Source: Vibrio thalassae
GTDB lineage: Bacteria; Pseudomonadota; Gammaproteobacteria; Enterobacterales; Vibrionaceae
Assembly (NCBI RefSeq): GCF_900089835.1
Contig: NZ_OANU01000009.1
Coordinates: 62,001-126,000 of the forward strand
DNA length: 64,000 bases
Direction of reading: 5' to 3'
Made by a program: the position numbers and the translations under genes. Below are positions 28,988 through 38,755 of this stretch, piece after piece. Positions within the stretch are counted from its first letter, which is position 1. The number at the start of each line of letters is the position of its first letter. Under the pieces are notes generated by a model. It worked only from the letters and a program-made list of their open reading frames with translations. It did not search any database and had not been told where the DNA came from.

Positions 28988-29761
28988 TTACTTAGCTTTT
29001 GCTGTTGCCGCTGCTTTAGCGATGGCTGCGAAGCTCTTAGCATCTAGAGATGCACCACCAACTAGAGCACCATCGATGTCTGGTTGTGAGAAGTATGCTT
29101 CAGCGTTCTCTGGCTTAACAGAACCACCGTATTGGATGATAACTTGCTCAGCAACTGCTTCGTCTTTTGCTGCAATTAAAGCACGGATAGAAGCGTGAAT
29201 GCGTTGTGCATCTTCTGCTGTTGCTGCTTTACCAGTACCGATAGCCCAGATTGGCTCGTATGCGATGATAGCGCCGTTTAGCGCTTCAACACCGTATGCG
29301 TCGATTACTGCGTTGATTTGACGTGCACAAACTGCTTCAGTTTCGCCTGCTTCGTTTTGCGCTTCAGATTCACCGATACAGAAAACTGGCGTTAGGCCAT
29401 TTTCTTTTAGGAATGCGAATTTCTTAGCGATGAACTCATCAGATTCGTTGTGGTATTCACGACGCTCTGAGTGACCGATGATGATGTGAGAAGCACCAAA
29501 ATCTTTAAGCATCTCTGGAGACATGTCGCCAGTGAATGCACCGCTGTTGTTTAGGTCTGTGTTTTGAGCGCCAAGAATGATCTTGTTACCGCCTTCAGCG
29601 ATTAGACGCTCTGCTAGGTCGATGTACAGTGCAGGTGGAGCTACCGCCACGTCTACACCAGTTACACCTTCAAGTTCAGCGTTTAGGCCAGTTAGCAGCT
29701 CAGTTACCATTGCTTTGCTACCGTTGAGTTTCCAGTTACCCATAACTACAGGTTGACGCAT
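28988..29761 (-). CDS. tpiA: Triosephosphate isomerase
   Basis: 257 aa. Interconverts dihydroxyacetone phosphate and glyceraldehyde-3-phosphate. Shows the N-terminal GNWKLNGSK with catalytic Lys, catalytic His in IIGHSERR (about residue 96), catalytic Glu in [11 protein letters not shown] (about 168) and the phosphate-binding GGSV and GALVGGASL loops. A GGAG ribosome binding site lies 8 bases before the ATG. Convergent with pfkA, with a terminator on each strand between them. Confidence 0.97.
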   Translation of the reverse strand: MRQPVVMGNWKLNGSKAMVTELLTGLNAELEGVTGVDVAVAPPALYIDLAERLIAEGGNKIILGAQNTDLNNSGAFTGDMSPEMLKDFGASHIIIGHSERREYHNESDEFIAKKFAFLKENGLTPVFCIGESEAQNEAGETEAVCARQINAVIDAYGVEALNGAIIAYEPIWAIGTGKAATAEDAQRIHASIRALIAAKDEAVAEQVIIQYGGSVKPENAEAYFSQPDIDGALVGGASLDAKSFAAIAKAAATAKAK

Positions 29762-30014
29762 GAGATTTTCTCCAAAATCAGTGTTTGTAAAAAACGAATG
29801 TAAAAAATAAACGTGATTACGAAAGAATATAACAGATTAACTCAAGTAGATCATGACTGGAGTCATTTCTTTATCGCTTTGACGTTTTATTCTAGTAAAC
29901 AAAACCAGAATCTCACCAGAGTGATCCAGTAAACAGAATAATAGAATACTTCTCGGAATTTTCCTTATAGCTTGTTATACCTTGTCGCTTGATGGTTAAA
30001 AATAGGGACGTAGC

Positions 30015-30362
30015 ATGCCGAACCTTGTACTAGAGTACTCAAATACTGCGGATGAAAGACTGAATGTTCAGGGGTTACTGGAAGACTTACATCGAGTCAC
30101 GCTAAACTGTGGGTTATTCGAGAAAGATTCTGTGAAATCACGTTCGTTGCGCAGCCACAACTGGTTGATTGGCGAGTCCGGAGACAGTGAGGATTTTCTA
30201 CATATTAGTTTTGAACTTTTGTCTGGTCGCACTGAGGAGCAGAAAAGAGAACTTTCGAGAAAGTTGATGGAAGTGCTTCGAGAGCAGGCGGGACATATCA
30301 AAAGCTTAACGGTCAATGTCCGAGATATGGATAAAAGCTGCTTTCAAAAAATTACCAATTAA
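30015..30362 (+). CDS. 5-carboxymethyl-2-hydroxymuconate isomerase family protein
   Basis: 115 aa tautomerase-superfamily protein. Pro2, the expected catalytic base after Met removal, is present in MPNLVLEYS, the classical N-terminus of the HpaF family. The rest aligns by pattern (HISFELLSGRTEEQKRELS and SLTVNVRDMDKSCF). In E. coli HpaF acts in homoprotocatechuate breakdown, but no other hpa gene is present here, so the true substrate is doubtful. Followed at 14 bases by a DUF805 gene, likely co-transcribed. Confidence 0.85.
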   Translation: MPNLVLEYSNTADERLNVQGLLEDLHRVTLNCGLFEKDSVKSRSLRSHNWLIGESGDSEDFLHISFELLSGRTEEQKRELSRKLMEVLREQAGHIKSLTVNVRDMDKSCFQKITN

Positions 30363-30376
30363 AAAGAGATTATGTG

Positions 30377-30802
30377 ATGTCGTTTAAATCGTTACTGTTT
30401 TCGTTTGAAGGTCGTGTTGGGCGTAAAATATTTTGGATTTGGAATGTTTTTTATTACCTAGCTATTATTTTCTTTTTGAAAGGTATGGTTGAGCTGGCCC
30501 CACAGTGGGTGAACATTCTAGTGCCAATCTTTTTACTCATCCTTTTGATCCCAGACTTAGCGATTACGGCGAAGCGTTGGCATGACCGCAATAGATCGAG
30601 TTGGTGGCTGCTGCTCAACATTCCACTGGTTTTTGGACGTATGAGTTTACCCACATTGGACCCAGCAACGGCGGTACAACCTTCAATGGCTCAGAGTGTG
30701 ATCTCGTTTGCTTCACTCGCTTGTGGTCTTTGGATATTAATTGAATGCGGCTTTATGAAAGGCACCCAAGGTCAAAACCAATATGGGCAAGAACCGCAGT
30801 AA
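30377..30802 (+). CDS. DUF805 family membrane protein
   Basis: 141 aa from the ATG at 30377 (a GTG one codon earlier is also possible). The family pattern is the N-terminal SFEGRVGRKIFWIWNVFYYL and the KRWHDRNRSSWW motif near residue 70, with four predicted membrane helices. Molecular function of the family is unknown. Transcribed with the preceding isomerase-like gene and convergent with the DUF3135-like gene, whose stop is 6 bases away. Confidence 0.85.
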   Translation: MSFKSLLFSFEGRVGRKIFWIWNVFYYLAIIFFLKGMVELAPQWVNILVPIFLLILLIPDLAITAKRWHDRNRSSWWLLLNIPLVFGRMSLPTLDPATAVQPSMAQSVISFASLACGLWILIECGFMKGTQGQNQYGQEPQ

Positions 30803-30808
30803 GTTCAT

Positions 30809-31138
30809 TTAACGCCAATCGTCAGATTTAGAAAAAGGGACGATTTCAGCGCCGTTTTCTACACTGGGCGCGTTGCCGTTCAGCGCTTGAGAGAATTTGA
30901 TAATTTGACGATGCAGTTCCTGGCGCAGCAAAATGTTGGCATGAATGGGGTTCTTAGCATGCTGTAGAATCCGTTCAATGTGACTTTGCTGGGCGTGCAA
31001 TCTAGGCTGCATGTCGGTAGAACAAGATGCGATAAACTGCTCAGTTAAATCATGACGTAATTGACTGAGTTGCTCTGGGTTATGTTTGGCCATAGCGACG
31101 AGTTCATCGAATGAAGGTAAACGAATAGAGGGGTCCAT
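30809..31138 (-). CDS. Small conserved protein, DUF3135-like
   Basis: 109 aa, soluble and helical, no signal peptide. The pattern LPSFDELVAMAKHNPEQLSQLR followed by MQPRLHAQQSHIERILQHAKNP fits the DUF3135 family found in Vibrio and relatives, whose function is unknown. It stands alone between a convergent DUF805 gene and the HTH regulator. Confidence 0.6.
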   Translation of the reverse strand: MDPSIRLPSFDELVAMAKHNPEQLSQLRHDLTEQFIASCSTDMQPRLHAQQSHIERILQHAKNPIHANILLRQELHRQIIKFSQALNGNAPSVENGAEIVPFSKSDDWR

Positions 31139-31262
31139 GTGCTTTCCTCGCTAAAATAATCTCCATGCATATAGATAGCGTAGGAGTTAATGAGAAAAGA
31201 CACAATAAAACTTCCAGCAGTCTCAACGGTAAGACGAGAACCTTCCGGTCGCACTTGTAAGC

Positions 31263-31883
31263 TTAGACTTTGTTATTAAAGGTGTATACGCAGCGACGAG
31301 CACCTTGCACGATGTGCTCATCTCGTCGAACTGAAATATCGCTGCCAACCAAAGCTTGAAAGACATTGAGCTCAGACTGACACAGGGTCTCGCAGCGCTG
31401 TGCCGCTTTGCAAATTGGGCAATGGTTTTCAATTAACAGAAAACCATCTTCCGTTGCTTGATACTCTGCCATGTAGCCGTCTTGGTCACGTAACTCAGTG
31501 AGCTTCTTCACTTTGCTTTGTAGGTCAGGCAGGCTATCAAAATGAGGTCGATAGGTTGCGAGCGTATTCACTTCACGCTCTTTTGATATTTTATTCAGGC
31601 CTTCAGAACCAAACACTTGCTCAATCGCATCAATAAACTGAACCGTTAAATCGCTGTGGCGGTCTGAAAATTGAGCATGTCCTTTTGCGGTGAGTGACCA
31701 ATGACGATTAGGACGACCTACTTTGACTTTGACATCTTCAAAACGCAGAAACCCTTCTTCTTCCAGTCCCTGTAAGTGTTGTCTAGCACCCATCGTGGTG
31801 ATGCTTAAACGTAAAGCGATCTGTTTAGCAGTGACTGCGCCTTCTCGTTTAATGATGTCAATGATCTGGTCAGTGGCTTTCAT
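31263..31883 (-). CDS. Winged-helix transcriptional regulator with C-terminal cysteine cluster (SufR/DeoR-like)
   Basis: 206 aa. An N-terminal winged helix (about residues 4-65; KQIALRLSITTMGARQHLQGLEEEG) is followed by a dimerisation region. A C-terminal cysteine set lies at residues 155, 158, 164, 168 and 198 (HCPICKAAQRCETLC). This layout is that of the SufR-like regulators that bind an iron-sulfur cluster or metal. No suf or isc gene is adjacent, so its targets are unknown. The cysteine pattern is seen; cluster binding is inferred. Confidence 0.8.
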   Translation of the reverse strand: MKATDQIIDIIKREGAVTAKQIALRLSITTMGARQHLQGLEEEGFLRFEDVKVKVGRPNRHWSLTAKGHAQFSDRHSDLTVQFIDAIEQVFGSEGLNKISKEREVNTLATYRPHFDSLPDLQSKVKKLTELRDQDGYMAEYQATEDGFLLIENHCPICKAAQRCETLCQSELNVFQALVGSDISVRRDEHIVQGARRCVYTFNNKV

Positions 31884-31986
31884 CAGTGCGTCCGTTTCTG
31901 TTAAATCAGCCTAAGGGTAATGATAGTTGAGGTATTATGGCGAATAAGGTTAATAAAGCAAATTATTTACTATCGTCACCATAGAT

Positions 31987-32014
31987 GAAAAAAACGCTGG
32001 CCATAGCCAGCGCT
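31987..32014 (-). terminator. Terminator of glpX
   Basis: Stem CGCTGGC/GCCAGCG with a CATA loop and a T7 run on the minus strand, directly after glpX. Confidence 0.8.
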
Positions 32015-32032
32015 TTGTTCCAATGATGGCGA

Positions 32033-33040
32033 TTACAAGATGATATCGCGGATCTCTGGATCTTTACGCTCTAAATAGTGCGTCGATTTGATACGGCGGA
32101 TCGTACGGCAACGACCACGAATAAGCAGTGTTTCAGTCGTTGCAATGTTGCCTTGGCGAGCAATGCCCTCTAACAGATCACCTTTAGTAATACCGGTTGC
32201 CGAGAAAATGACATTATCACTGCGAGCCATATCTTCCATGCGAAGAACAACGTTCGCCTCAACGCCCATTTGCGCACAGCGTTCAAGTTCAAGCTCACCC
32301 GCTTTGCGATTTTCTTCGTTGTCGCCTTTTACTTCGTGACGTGGCAGTAGTCGGCCATGCATATCACCATCTAAGGCGCGAATCACAGCGGCAGAAACCA
32401 CTCCTTCAGGTGCGCCGCCAATACAATACATAACGTCTACTTCACTATCTGGCATACAAGTGAGAATAGAGGCTGCGACATCACCATCGGGCACTGCAAA
32501 TACACGTACGCCCATGGCTTGCATCTTTGCGATGACATCATCATGGCGCGGTTTCGCGAGCGTAGTAACGACAAGCGTATCAAGAGGCTTACCTAGCGCT
32601 GCGGCAATGTTAGTAAGATTATCTGACAGTGGCTTATTGAGATCGATAACCCCTTTTGCTCCAGGGCCGACCACCAGCTTCTCCATGTACATATCAGGTG
32701 CTTTCAAGAAGCTGCCTTTTTCACCAGCGGCTAGAACAGCAAGTGCATTTGACTGGCCCATTGCTGTCATACGCGTACCTTCGATAGGATCTACCGCGAT
32801 ATCGACGGCATCACCACCAAGACCGACTTGTTCACCGATATATAGCATAGGCGCATCATCAATTTCACCTTCACCAATAACAATTTCACCTTCGATATCG
32901 GTTTTGTTCAGTAGGCTGCGCATGACTTCAACTGCGGCACCATCCGCAGCATTTTTATCGCCACGTCCAAGCCATTTATAACCTGCTAAGGCGGCACCTT
33001 CGGTAACTCGTGAAAAAGCCATCGCTAAATCGCGCTTCAT
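32033..33040 (-). CDS. glpX: Class II fructose-1,6-bisphosphatase
   Basis: 335 aa from the ATG at 33040, supported by a GGAG site 6 bases upstream; a longer frame adds 46 unrelated residues and is rejected. Signatures: KRDLAMAFSRVTEGAALAGY at the start, GEGEIDDAPMLYIGE (metal/active site) and the DPIEGT motif. Dephosphorylates fructose-1,6-bisphosphate for gluconeogenesis. Unlike E. coli it is not in a glpFKX operon; here it is divergent from zapB, as is common in Vibrio. Confidence 0.95.
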   Translation of the reverse strand: MKRDLAMAFSRVTEGAALAGYKWLGRGDKNAADGAAVEVMRSLLNKTDIEGEIVIGEGEIDDAPMLYIGEQVGLGGDAVDIAVDPIEGTRMTAMGQSNALAVLAAGEKGSFLKAPDMYMEKLVVGPGAKGVIDLNKPLSDNLTNIAAALGKPLDTLVVTTLAKPRHDDVIAKMQAMGVRVFAVPDGDVAASILTCMPDSEVDVMYCIGGAPEGVVSAAVIRALDGDMHGRLLPRHEVKGDNEENRKAGELELERCAQMGVEANVVLRMEDMARSDNVIFSATGITKGDLLEGIARQGNIATTETLLIRGRCRTIRRIKSTHYLERKDPEIRDIIL

Positions 33041-33381
33041 ACTGACTCCAATTAAATGAAAAATGACAAAAGGATTTCTGGCGCGAATTCTAGCACATCC
33101 CAAAGGAAACGTTTGCTTTTTTGTGGATTTGGCCGCTATCTTGTCGCTAAGTGATGATGACTCATTAAGAAAATGCAAGACAAAAGGTCAGAGTAGGGTG
33201 ATAGCAGGTTAGCTTTGACAAGCTTTAGGTAAAGCTTATGTCATTTTGCGATGCTTTTTTGACCGAATGGTGAAAAATCTGCAATATAGGGCGTGTCTAT
33301 CTTCTCTATGCTGAGTAGAATGGGACAATATAGAGTATGAAGTCTTTTCATGTCACAGAATTAAATTAAGGGTAGGCCGAG
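33041..33381. other. Divergent intergenic region glpX-zapB
   Basis: About 340 bases. A possible sigma70 promoter for zapB is TTGACC (33259-33264), a 17-base spacer and CAATAT (33282-33287). No small gene or other structure was noticed. Confidence 0.4.
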
Positions 33382-33624
33382 ATGTCTTTTGAAGTACTGG
33401 AACAACTAGAAGCAAAAATTCAAACTGCAGTTGACACAATCGCGCTTCTTCAAATGGAAGTTGAAGAACTGAAAGAAGAAAAAGTGCAACTAGCAAATCA
33501 AGCGGAAGAGCTACGTAATAGCCGTGAAGAATTGGTTCAAAAGACTGAGCAAATGCAACGTGAGCACGGCCAATGGCAAGAGCGTATTCGTAACCTGCTT
33601 GGTAAAATGGACGAAGTAGAGTAA
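33382..33624 (+). CDS. zapB: Cell division protein ZapB
   Basis: 80 aa, almost entirely one coiled coil with heptads of Leu, Ile and Val ([19 protein letters not shown] at the start), the hallmark of ZapB. It joins the Z-ring through ZapA and links it to the Ter region via MatP. Length matches the family (about 80). Followed by a strong terminator. Confidence 0.93.
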   Translation: MSFEVLEQLEAKIQTAVDTIALLQMEVEELKEEKVQLANQAEELRNSREELVQKTEQMQREHGQWQERIRNLLGKMDEVE

Positions 33625-33644
33625 TTCATTCGTCAAACGTATTC

Positions 33645-33672
33645 GAAAAGCACTCATTTGAGTGCTTTTTTT
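33645..33672 (+). terminator. Terminator of zapB
   Basis: Stem AAAAGCACTC/GAGTGCTTTT with an ATTT loop and T-run, 20 bases after zapB. Confidence 0.9.
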
Positions 33673-33771
33673 ATATCATTTGGTCTAACCAGTGTAACTC
33701 ACCGTCTCTTGACTTTTCGTACACAACTTGAGCACGTATACTAACCCCAACTAGGGAAAGGAAAAGTTAGA

Positions 33772-34425
33772 ATGAAAACACGTGACAAAATAGTGTATGC
33801 CGCCCTCGACTTATTTAATTTAGATGGCGAGCGCAACGTGACGACCAACCATATTGCGGCTCATATCGAGATTAGCCCAGGAAACCTCTATTACCACTTT
33901 CGCAACAAGCAAGAAATCGTCAGAGAGATCTTTGCTTTGTATTCGCAAGAACTCATCGAGCGTTTTACGCCGATCCAAGGTCAGCAAGAAAGTTTGGCAC
34001 TCTTAAAACACTACCTTGATTCTATCTTTAACCTGATGTGGAAATACCGTTTCTTCTACGCTAACTTACCAGAGATACTTCAGCGTGACCCTAAATTGCA
34101 TGATGAGTATATTGAGGTGCAAGAGCGACTCCAAGGTAACTTGGTGAACATTCTAAGGGCATTCGTCGAGCTTGACTTACTCGCTATTAATGAGAAAGAA
34201 CTCAAGTCATTAGTGACCACATTGCATATGATGGCAGTGGGTTGGCTTAGCTACCAATCTGCGATGTCTCCAAAAACCAAAATCACCGAAGAGGTGATTC
34301 AGCAAGGCATGCTTCATATGATTAATGTCGTGAAGCCACTCTCGACGGCAAAAGGTCGCGAACAGCTATCGCTTTTGGAAGATGGAGTAAAAATGATGGG
34401 GACAGCAGAGAGTCGTTCGTTCTAA
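33772..34425 (+). CDS. TetR family transcriptional regulator
   Basis: 217 aa. N-terminal TetR helix-turn-helix (about residues 20-55) with NHIAAHIEISPGNLYYHFRNKQEIV. The C-terminal ligand/dimer domain is long and helical. A GGAAAGGAAAAG ribosome binding site precedes the ATG. No metabolic operon is adjacent that would identify its ligand or target. The next gene downstream encodes a DHH protein 98 bases away, probably a separate transcript. Confidence 0.88.
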   Translation: MKTRDKIVYAALDLFNLDGERNVTTNHIAAHIEISPGNLYYHFRNKQEIVREIFALYSQELIERFTPIQGQQESLALLKHYLDSIFNLMWKYRFFYANLPEILQRDPKLHDEYIEVQERLQGNLVNILRAFVELDLLAINEKELKSLVTTLHMMAVGWLSYQSAMSPKTKITEEVIQQGMLHMINVVKPLSTAKGREQLSLLEDGVKMMGTAESRSF

Positions 34426-34522
34426 TGGTATGATATATAGTCAATTCATCTTGCAACAAACCCTACATCCTTAGTAGGGTTTGTTGTTTTAGAAGCAAAG
34501 AGAACGCTAGGATGGTAATGTC

Positions 34523-35518
34523 ATGGTCAACAAAGAAACCAGCATGAAAGCGCACTATGACGTGTTTAATGGCGATGCGGATGGCATCCTGTCTTTACTG
34601 CAATTACGACTGGCTCATCCTAAAGAAACACGATTGATATCAGGTATTAAGCGAGATATTGCTTTATTACAGCGGGTTCCTGTTGAACAGGCGAGATCGG
34701 TGACCGTACTCGATATTTCAATGGATAAAAATCAGGCCGCACTAGCTGAGCTTTTGGAACATGATGTTGCTATTACTTACATCGATCACCACAAAGCCTC
34801 AGTGATTCCCCAACATGAGAGTTTTGAAGCGCATATCGACCTTGATGCCAACATATGCACCGCATTAATAGTGGATAATCTGCTGCAGGGACAATTCCGG
34901 ACTTGGGCGATTGCTGCTGCTTACGGCGATAATATGCTGGCTAGTGCCGAGCGATTAGCGGATACGCTGAAACTGACTCAGCAGCAGCGACATTTTCTCA
35001 AACAGCTAGGAATCTTGGTGAATTATAACGGCTATGGGGAAACCTTGGATGACCTTCACTTCGATCCAGTAATCTTGTTCCAAAGGTTATTGGCCTACCC
35101 TGATCCTTTTGAGTGCCAGCAAGATGCGGCTTCACCGTATTACACACTTAAGGCAGCGTTTGATAGTGACGAAATGGCATTAGGCGCGGCGGAAACTATT
35201 TTTGAATCTGATGCACTAAGAGTGATAAAGCTGCCAGCGACGTCAGCGGCAAGACGAATGTCGGGGACTTGGATTAATCGCTTAGCGAATGAGTCTCCTG
35301 AACAAGCGCATATCTCTCTGGTGCCAAGACGTGATTCAAGCAAAGGTGTGAGTTATACCGTTTCTGTCAGAGCCCCGCTAAACAATAAGCGAGGCGCTGC
35401 CGAGGTTTGTAGTCAGTTTGCCACTGGCGGTGGACGAGAAGCGGCTGGGGGGATTAATGCGCTGCCAGAGCATGAAATCGAGCAACTGATTCACGTTGCT
35501 CAATCACGTTATTGCTAA
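34523..35518 (+). CDS. DHH-family phosphoesterase-like protein
   Basis: 331 aa (an ATG at residue 8 is an alternative). The N-terminal DHH domain shows YDVFNGDADGI, an Asp in VLDISMDKN and the DHH motif in YIDHHKAS (about residue 96). The C-terminal DHHA1-like domain has ATGGGREAAGGIN (about 298). These are the metal and substrate motifs of DHH phosphoesterases such as RecJ, NrnA and GdpP, but the length and lack of extra domains leave the substrate open. No signal peptide; cytoplasmic. Confidence 0.85.
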   Translation: MVNKETSMKAHYDVFNGDADGILSLLQLRLAHPKETRLISGIKRDIALLQRVPVEQARSVTVLDISMDKNQAALAELLEHDVAITYIDHHKASVIPQHESFEAHIDLDANICTALIVDNLLQGQFRTWAIAAAYGDNMLASAERLADTLKLTQQQRHFLKQLGILVNYNGYGETLDDLHFDPVILFQRLLAYPDPFECQQDAASPYYTLKAAFDSDEMALGAAETIFESDALRVIKLPATSAARRMSGTWINRLANESPEQAHISLVPRRDSSKGVSYTVSVRAPLNNKRGAAEVCSQFATGGGREAAGGINALPEHEIEQLIHVAQSRYC

Positions 35519-35539
35519 AGGTTCAGGCTTGGCTTGCGG

Positions 35540-36670
35540 TTACCGCTTTAACCAACTCTTTGGGTTTTGAACTTTACTATTGCGGCGGATCTCGAAATAC
35601 AAAGATGACGTTGACTGACCGCCAGTATCTCCAGCAAGAGCAATGGTTTCACCAGCCGATACTTTATCGCCCTCTTTTTTCAAGAGTGTTTGGTTATAGC
35701 CATAGAGAGTCATGTCGCCCTTACCATGGTCTAGCAGCACAACCAGTCCATAACCGCGTAAATAGTCTGCAAAAACCACCGTACCGGAATAGACAGACTT
35801 AATTGCCTCACCATATTTGGCTTGAATGACCATACCTTTCCAATTGACCTGGCCGGTTTGTTTAGTACCAAAGCTGTGTAAGGTCTTTCCTTTTACCGGC
35901 CACGGCAGTTGCCCTTTTTGTCGAGCTAAGCCATCCATAGGGACTTGATTTCGCTTGGCGGCTTTAGCGATTTCCGCCTTCAGGCGTGTCTCATTGCGTT
36001 GCAGCTCTGCCAAGTATGTTTTATCACTAGAAATACTTTTCCTAATTTTCGAAACGGTACTTTTGCGGCTAGCTTGATTTTTCGCCAGTGAATTGCGTTT
36101 CTCTTTTTGTTGCTCCAGTAATTGAGCGATTTGATTTCGTTCTAGCTCAAGTGCACGTTCGCTTTCCGCTAGCTCAAGCTCAGTTTGCGCCAACTTCTCT
36201 AACGTTTCGGCACGCGCTTTAGCAAGATATTGATAGTACTGGCTAATGCGGTCTTCATCTGGAACAGAGCTAAAGACATTCGTTGCAGAGTTGTTCTGCT
36301 TAGTGACGTAATAGGTTTGTACTAATTCGGCGAGAATTTTCTGTTGTTGTTTCTTTTGTTCGGTCAGCGCTTCAACTTGTTGATGAAAACTGTCTAGATT
36401 GCGATTCGCTTGTGTAAGTTGTGCTGTGGTCGCCTTGATCTCTTTTTCGATATTAGAGATTCCGACTTCTTGTTGGCGCAAGGATTTTTGCAGTTTATCC
36501 AGCTCTTTTTGCTGGGCAGAAAGCTCTTTTTGTTGGCGCGTAATTTCACTTTTTACACCGCTAAGCTCACTTTGACTCGCTGAAGAGAGTGTCGGATATG
36601 TAATAAGCCAGATGCTAAGAACCAGTGCCGATATAGCGGGGATGAAAGGCGATTTGTTATTGGGTTTCAT
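35540..36670 (-). CDS. envC: Murein hydrolase activator EnvC
   Basis: 376 aa from the ATG at 36670 with GGAAG ribosome binding site. Signal peptide (about 1-30), a long coiled coil (about 35-235, Gln/Glu/Lys-rich heptads) and a C-terminal LytM/M23 domain (about 255-376). The LytM zinc-binding His and Asp positions are replaced (the usual HxH end reads LYFEIR), as known for EnvC, which activates the amidases AmiA and AmiB at the septum rather than cutting peptidoglycan itself. Downstream of gpmM as in E. coli. Confidence 0.95.
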   Translation of the reverse strand: MKPNNKSPFIPAISALVLSIWLITYPTLSSASQSELSGVKSEITRQQKELSAQQKELDKLQKSLRQQEVGISNIEKEIKATTAQLTQANRNLDSFHQQVEALTEQKKQQQKILAELVQTYYVTKQNNSATNVFSSVPDEDRISQYYQYLAKARAETLEKLAQTELELAESERALELERNQIAQLLEQQKEKRNSLAKNQASRKSTVSKIRKSISSDKTYLAELQRNETRLKAEIAKAAKRNQVPMDGLARQKGQLPWPVKGKTLHSFGTKQTGQVNWKGMVIQAKYGEAIKSVYSGTVVFADYLRGYGLVVLLDHGKGDMTLYGYNQTLLKKEGDKVSAGETIALAGDTGGQSTSSLYFEIRRNSKVQNPKSWLKR

Positions 36671-36763
36671 TCTACTTCCGTTAAAAATACCGACCAAGTT
36701 TGTTCGTGCCCATATGCGTAAGCACCATTATATCCACACTTAGTGTCACAGGTGCAAGCATAC

Positions 36764-36795
36764 AAAAACGCCGATGCGTATGCACCGGCGTTTTA
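36764..36795 (-). terminator. Terminator between gpmM and envC
   Basis: Stem AAAACGCCG/CGGCGTTTT with a 12-base inner loop; T-run present on the minus strand. It follows gpmM by about 30 bases, so envC probably has its own promoter or depends on read-through. Confidence 0.75.
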
Positions 36796-36826
36796 TCAAG
36801 TAAATGTCATTACTTTACGAGGTCGG

Positions 36827-38359
36827 TTATTTAACCAAAACGTCGCCAGACATTTCCGCTGGAATTTCCATGCCAGACATAGAAAGCATCGTTGGAGCTA
36901 GATCAGACAGTTTACCGCCTTCTTTAAACTCAACCGCTTTATCACCAACATAAATCAGTGGTACTGGTAGGTTAGTGTGAGCGGTGTGGATACCACCAGT
37001 CTCAGGGTCTACCATCATTTCTGCATTACCATGATCTGCAGTGATCAGCATTTGACCACCGACTTCGTTAATGGCTTCTACTACTTTACCTACGCTTGTA
37101 TCTAAAGCTTCAATCGCTTGCTCAGCGGCTTCGTATACACCTGTATGGCCAACCATATCGGCGTTTGGATAGTTACAGATGATAGTGTCATATTTGCCTG
37201 ACTTGATAGCCGCAACCATTTTTTCAGTCAGCTCTTCAGAGCTCATCTCTGGTTGAAGGTCATAAGTTGCTACTTTTGGAGAAGCAACAAGTTGGCGCTC
37301 TTCACCATCAAATTCAGTTTCAACACCACCGTTGAAGAAGAACGTTACGTGAGCGTATTTCTCAGTTTCAGAGATACGTAGCTGAGTTTTACCTGCTTTC
37401 GATAACCACTCACCATAAGTATTCTCTAATGATGCTGGTGGGAATGCACAAAGTAGAGGAATGTCCGCTGCGTATTGAGTCAACATAACGAAATCAACCG
37501 CTGGGAACGCTTTTCGCTCAAAACCTTCAAACGATGGTACAAACGCACGAGTAATTTCACGAGCACGGTCAGCACGGTAGTTCATAAAGATCACTGCATC
37601 GCCATCAACGATAGCTGCCGATTCTTGACCTTCAGAGCGAATTTCTGTGGGCGCAACGAATTCGTCGTTTTCATCACGAGAGTAGGCCGCTTCAAGACCT
37701 GCAACTGCAGAGTCAAATGTGTACGCACCTTGTGCTAGAGTCAGTAGGTCGTAGGCTTTTTCTACGCGATCCCAGTTGTTATCACGATCCATTGCGTAGT
37801 AACGACCAACAAGAGATGCTACACGACCTTTGCCTAGCTCTGTAAATAGAGCGTCAAAGCGTTGTAGTGAACCTTCTGCACTACGTGGTGGTGTATCACG
37901 ACCGTCTAAGAAGCAGTGTAGGTAGATTTTTTCTGCGCCACGTTCTGCCGCCATTTTCACTGCCGCGTAGATGTGATCTTCGTGAGAGTGAACACCACCT
38001 GGAGACATCAGACCCATAAGGTGAACCGCTTTACCTGCAGCGATAGCTTTATCCATTGCAGCGACAAGAATTTCATTCTGACCGAACTCACCGTCAGCGA
38101 TAGATTTTGTGATGCGAGTAAGATCTTGGTATACCACGCGACCAGCACCAATATTAGTGTGACCCACTTCTGAGTTACCCATTTGACCATCCGGTAGACC
38201 TACGTCCATGCCAGAAGCCGAAATTAGTGTACGTGGATTGTTTGCCCACAAGCCGTCCATTACTGGAGTTTTTGCGTTATTGATTGCGTTGCTTGCGTTG
38301 TCTTCACGGTAACCCCAACCGTCAAGAATCACTAGAGCCATTGGCTTCTTAGCTGACAT
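36827..38359 (-). CDS. gpmM: 2,3-bisphosphoglycerate-independent phosphoglycerate mutase
   Basis: 510 aa manganese-dependent alkaline-phosphatase superfamily enzyme. Motifs: [11 protein letters not shown] (metal-binding Asp), [17 protein letters not shown] with the phosphorylated Ser near residue 62, [12 protein letters not shown], and [10 protein letters not shown] near the C-terminus. Interconverts 3- and 2-phosphoglycerate. Usual length of the family (about 510-515). Divergent from the rhodanese gene across nearly 400 bases. Confidence 0.96.
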   Translation of the reverse strand: MSAKKPMALVILDGWGYREDNASNAINNAKTPVMDGLWANNPRTLISASGMDVGLPDGQMGNSEVGHTNIGAGRVVYQDLTRITKSIADGEFGQNEILVAAMDKAIAAGKAVHLMGLMSPGGVHSHEDHIYAAVKMAAERGAEKIYLHCFLDGRDTPPRSAEGSLQRFDALFTELGKGRVASLVGRYYAMDRDNNWDRVEKAYDLLTLAQGAYTFDSAVAGLEAAYSRDENDEFVAPTEIRSEGQESAAIVDGDAVIFMNYRADRAREITRAFVPSFEGFERKAFPAVDFVMLTQYAADIPLLCAFPPASLENTYGEWLSKAGKTQLRISETEKYAHVTFFFNGGVETEFDGEERQLVASPKVATYDLQPEMSSEELTEKMVAAIKSGKYDTIICNYPNADMVGHTGVYEAAEQAIEALDTSVGKVVEAINEVGGQMLITADHGNAEMMVDPETGGIHTAHTNLPVPLIYVGDKAVEFKEGGKLSDLAPTMLSMSGMEIPAEMSGDVLVK

Positions 38360-38755
38360 AGTTATAACCTCGTCAAATCGATAGTAACTTTACAGAAAAC
38401 AAATTAGCGTAATTTTACTACACTTTTTAACCAAAACTGTAGTGGCAGATCAAATAATGTTTGTGATTGCCGTTGCTTGTTTTCAGTTTTGGACAGTTGA
38501 AAACACGAATCGTTTCCCGTGTGAGGTAATCATAGACGCTATTTTAGGATGATTCCTCGCCTTTGTTTCTATTAATACGCCTGTATTGGTCGGTTTGGCT
38601 AATCGGTTTTCTCTATCTTTGCAATAGTGAAGACATTCGGGTTGAGGAGAGGGATCTCAATTCTTTGTTCGAAACATTTTCCCCTCTCGCCACAGCACGA
38701 CTAAGCCGCTATACTCCTCGACTGATTTAATGTTCAACTATTAAGAGCGCAAGCT
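38360..38755. other. Divergent intergenic region gpmM-rhodanese gene
   Basis: About 395 bases without a supported gene. A short inverted repeat GTTTTCA / TGAAAAC (38480-38486 and 38499-38505, 12-base spacer) is present but of unclear meaning. Promoters for both flanking genes must lie here; none stands out. Confidence 0.4.
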
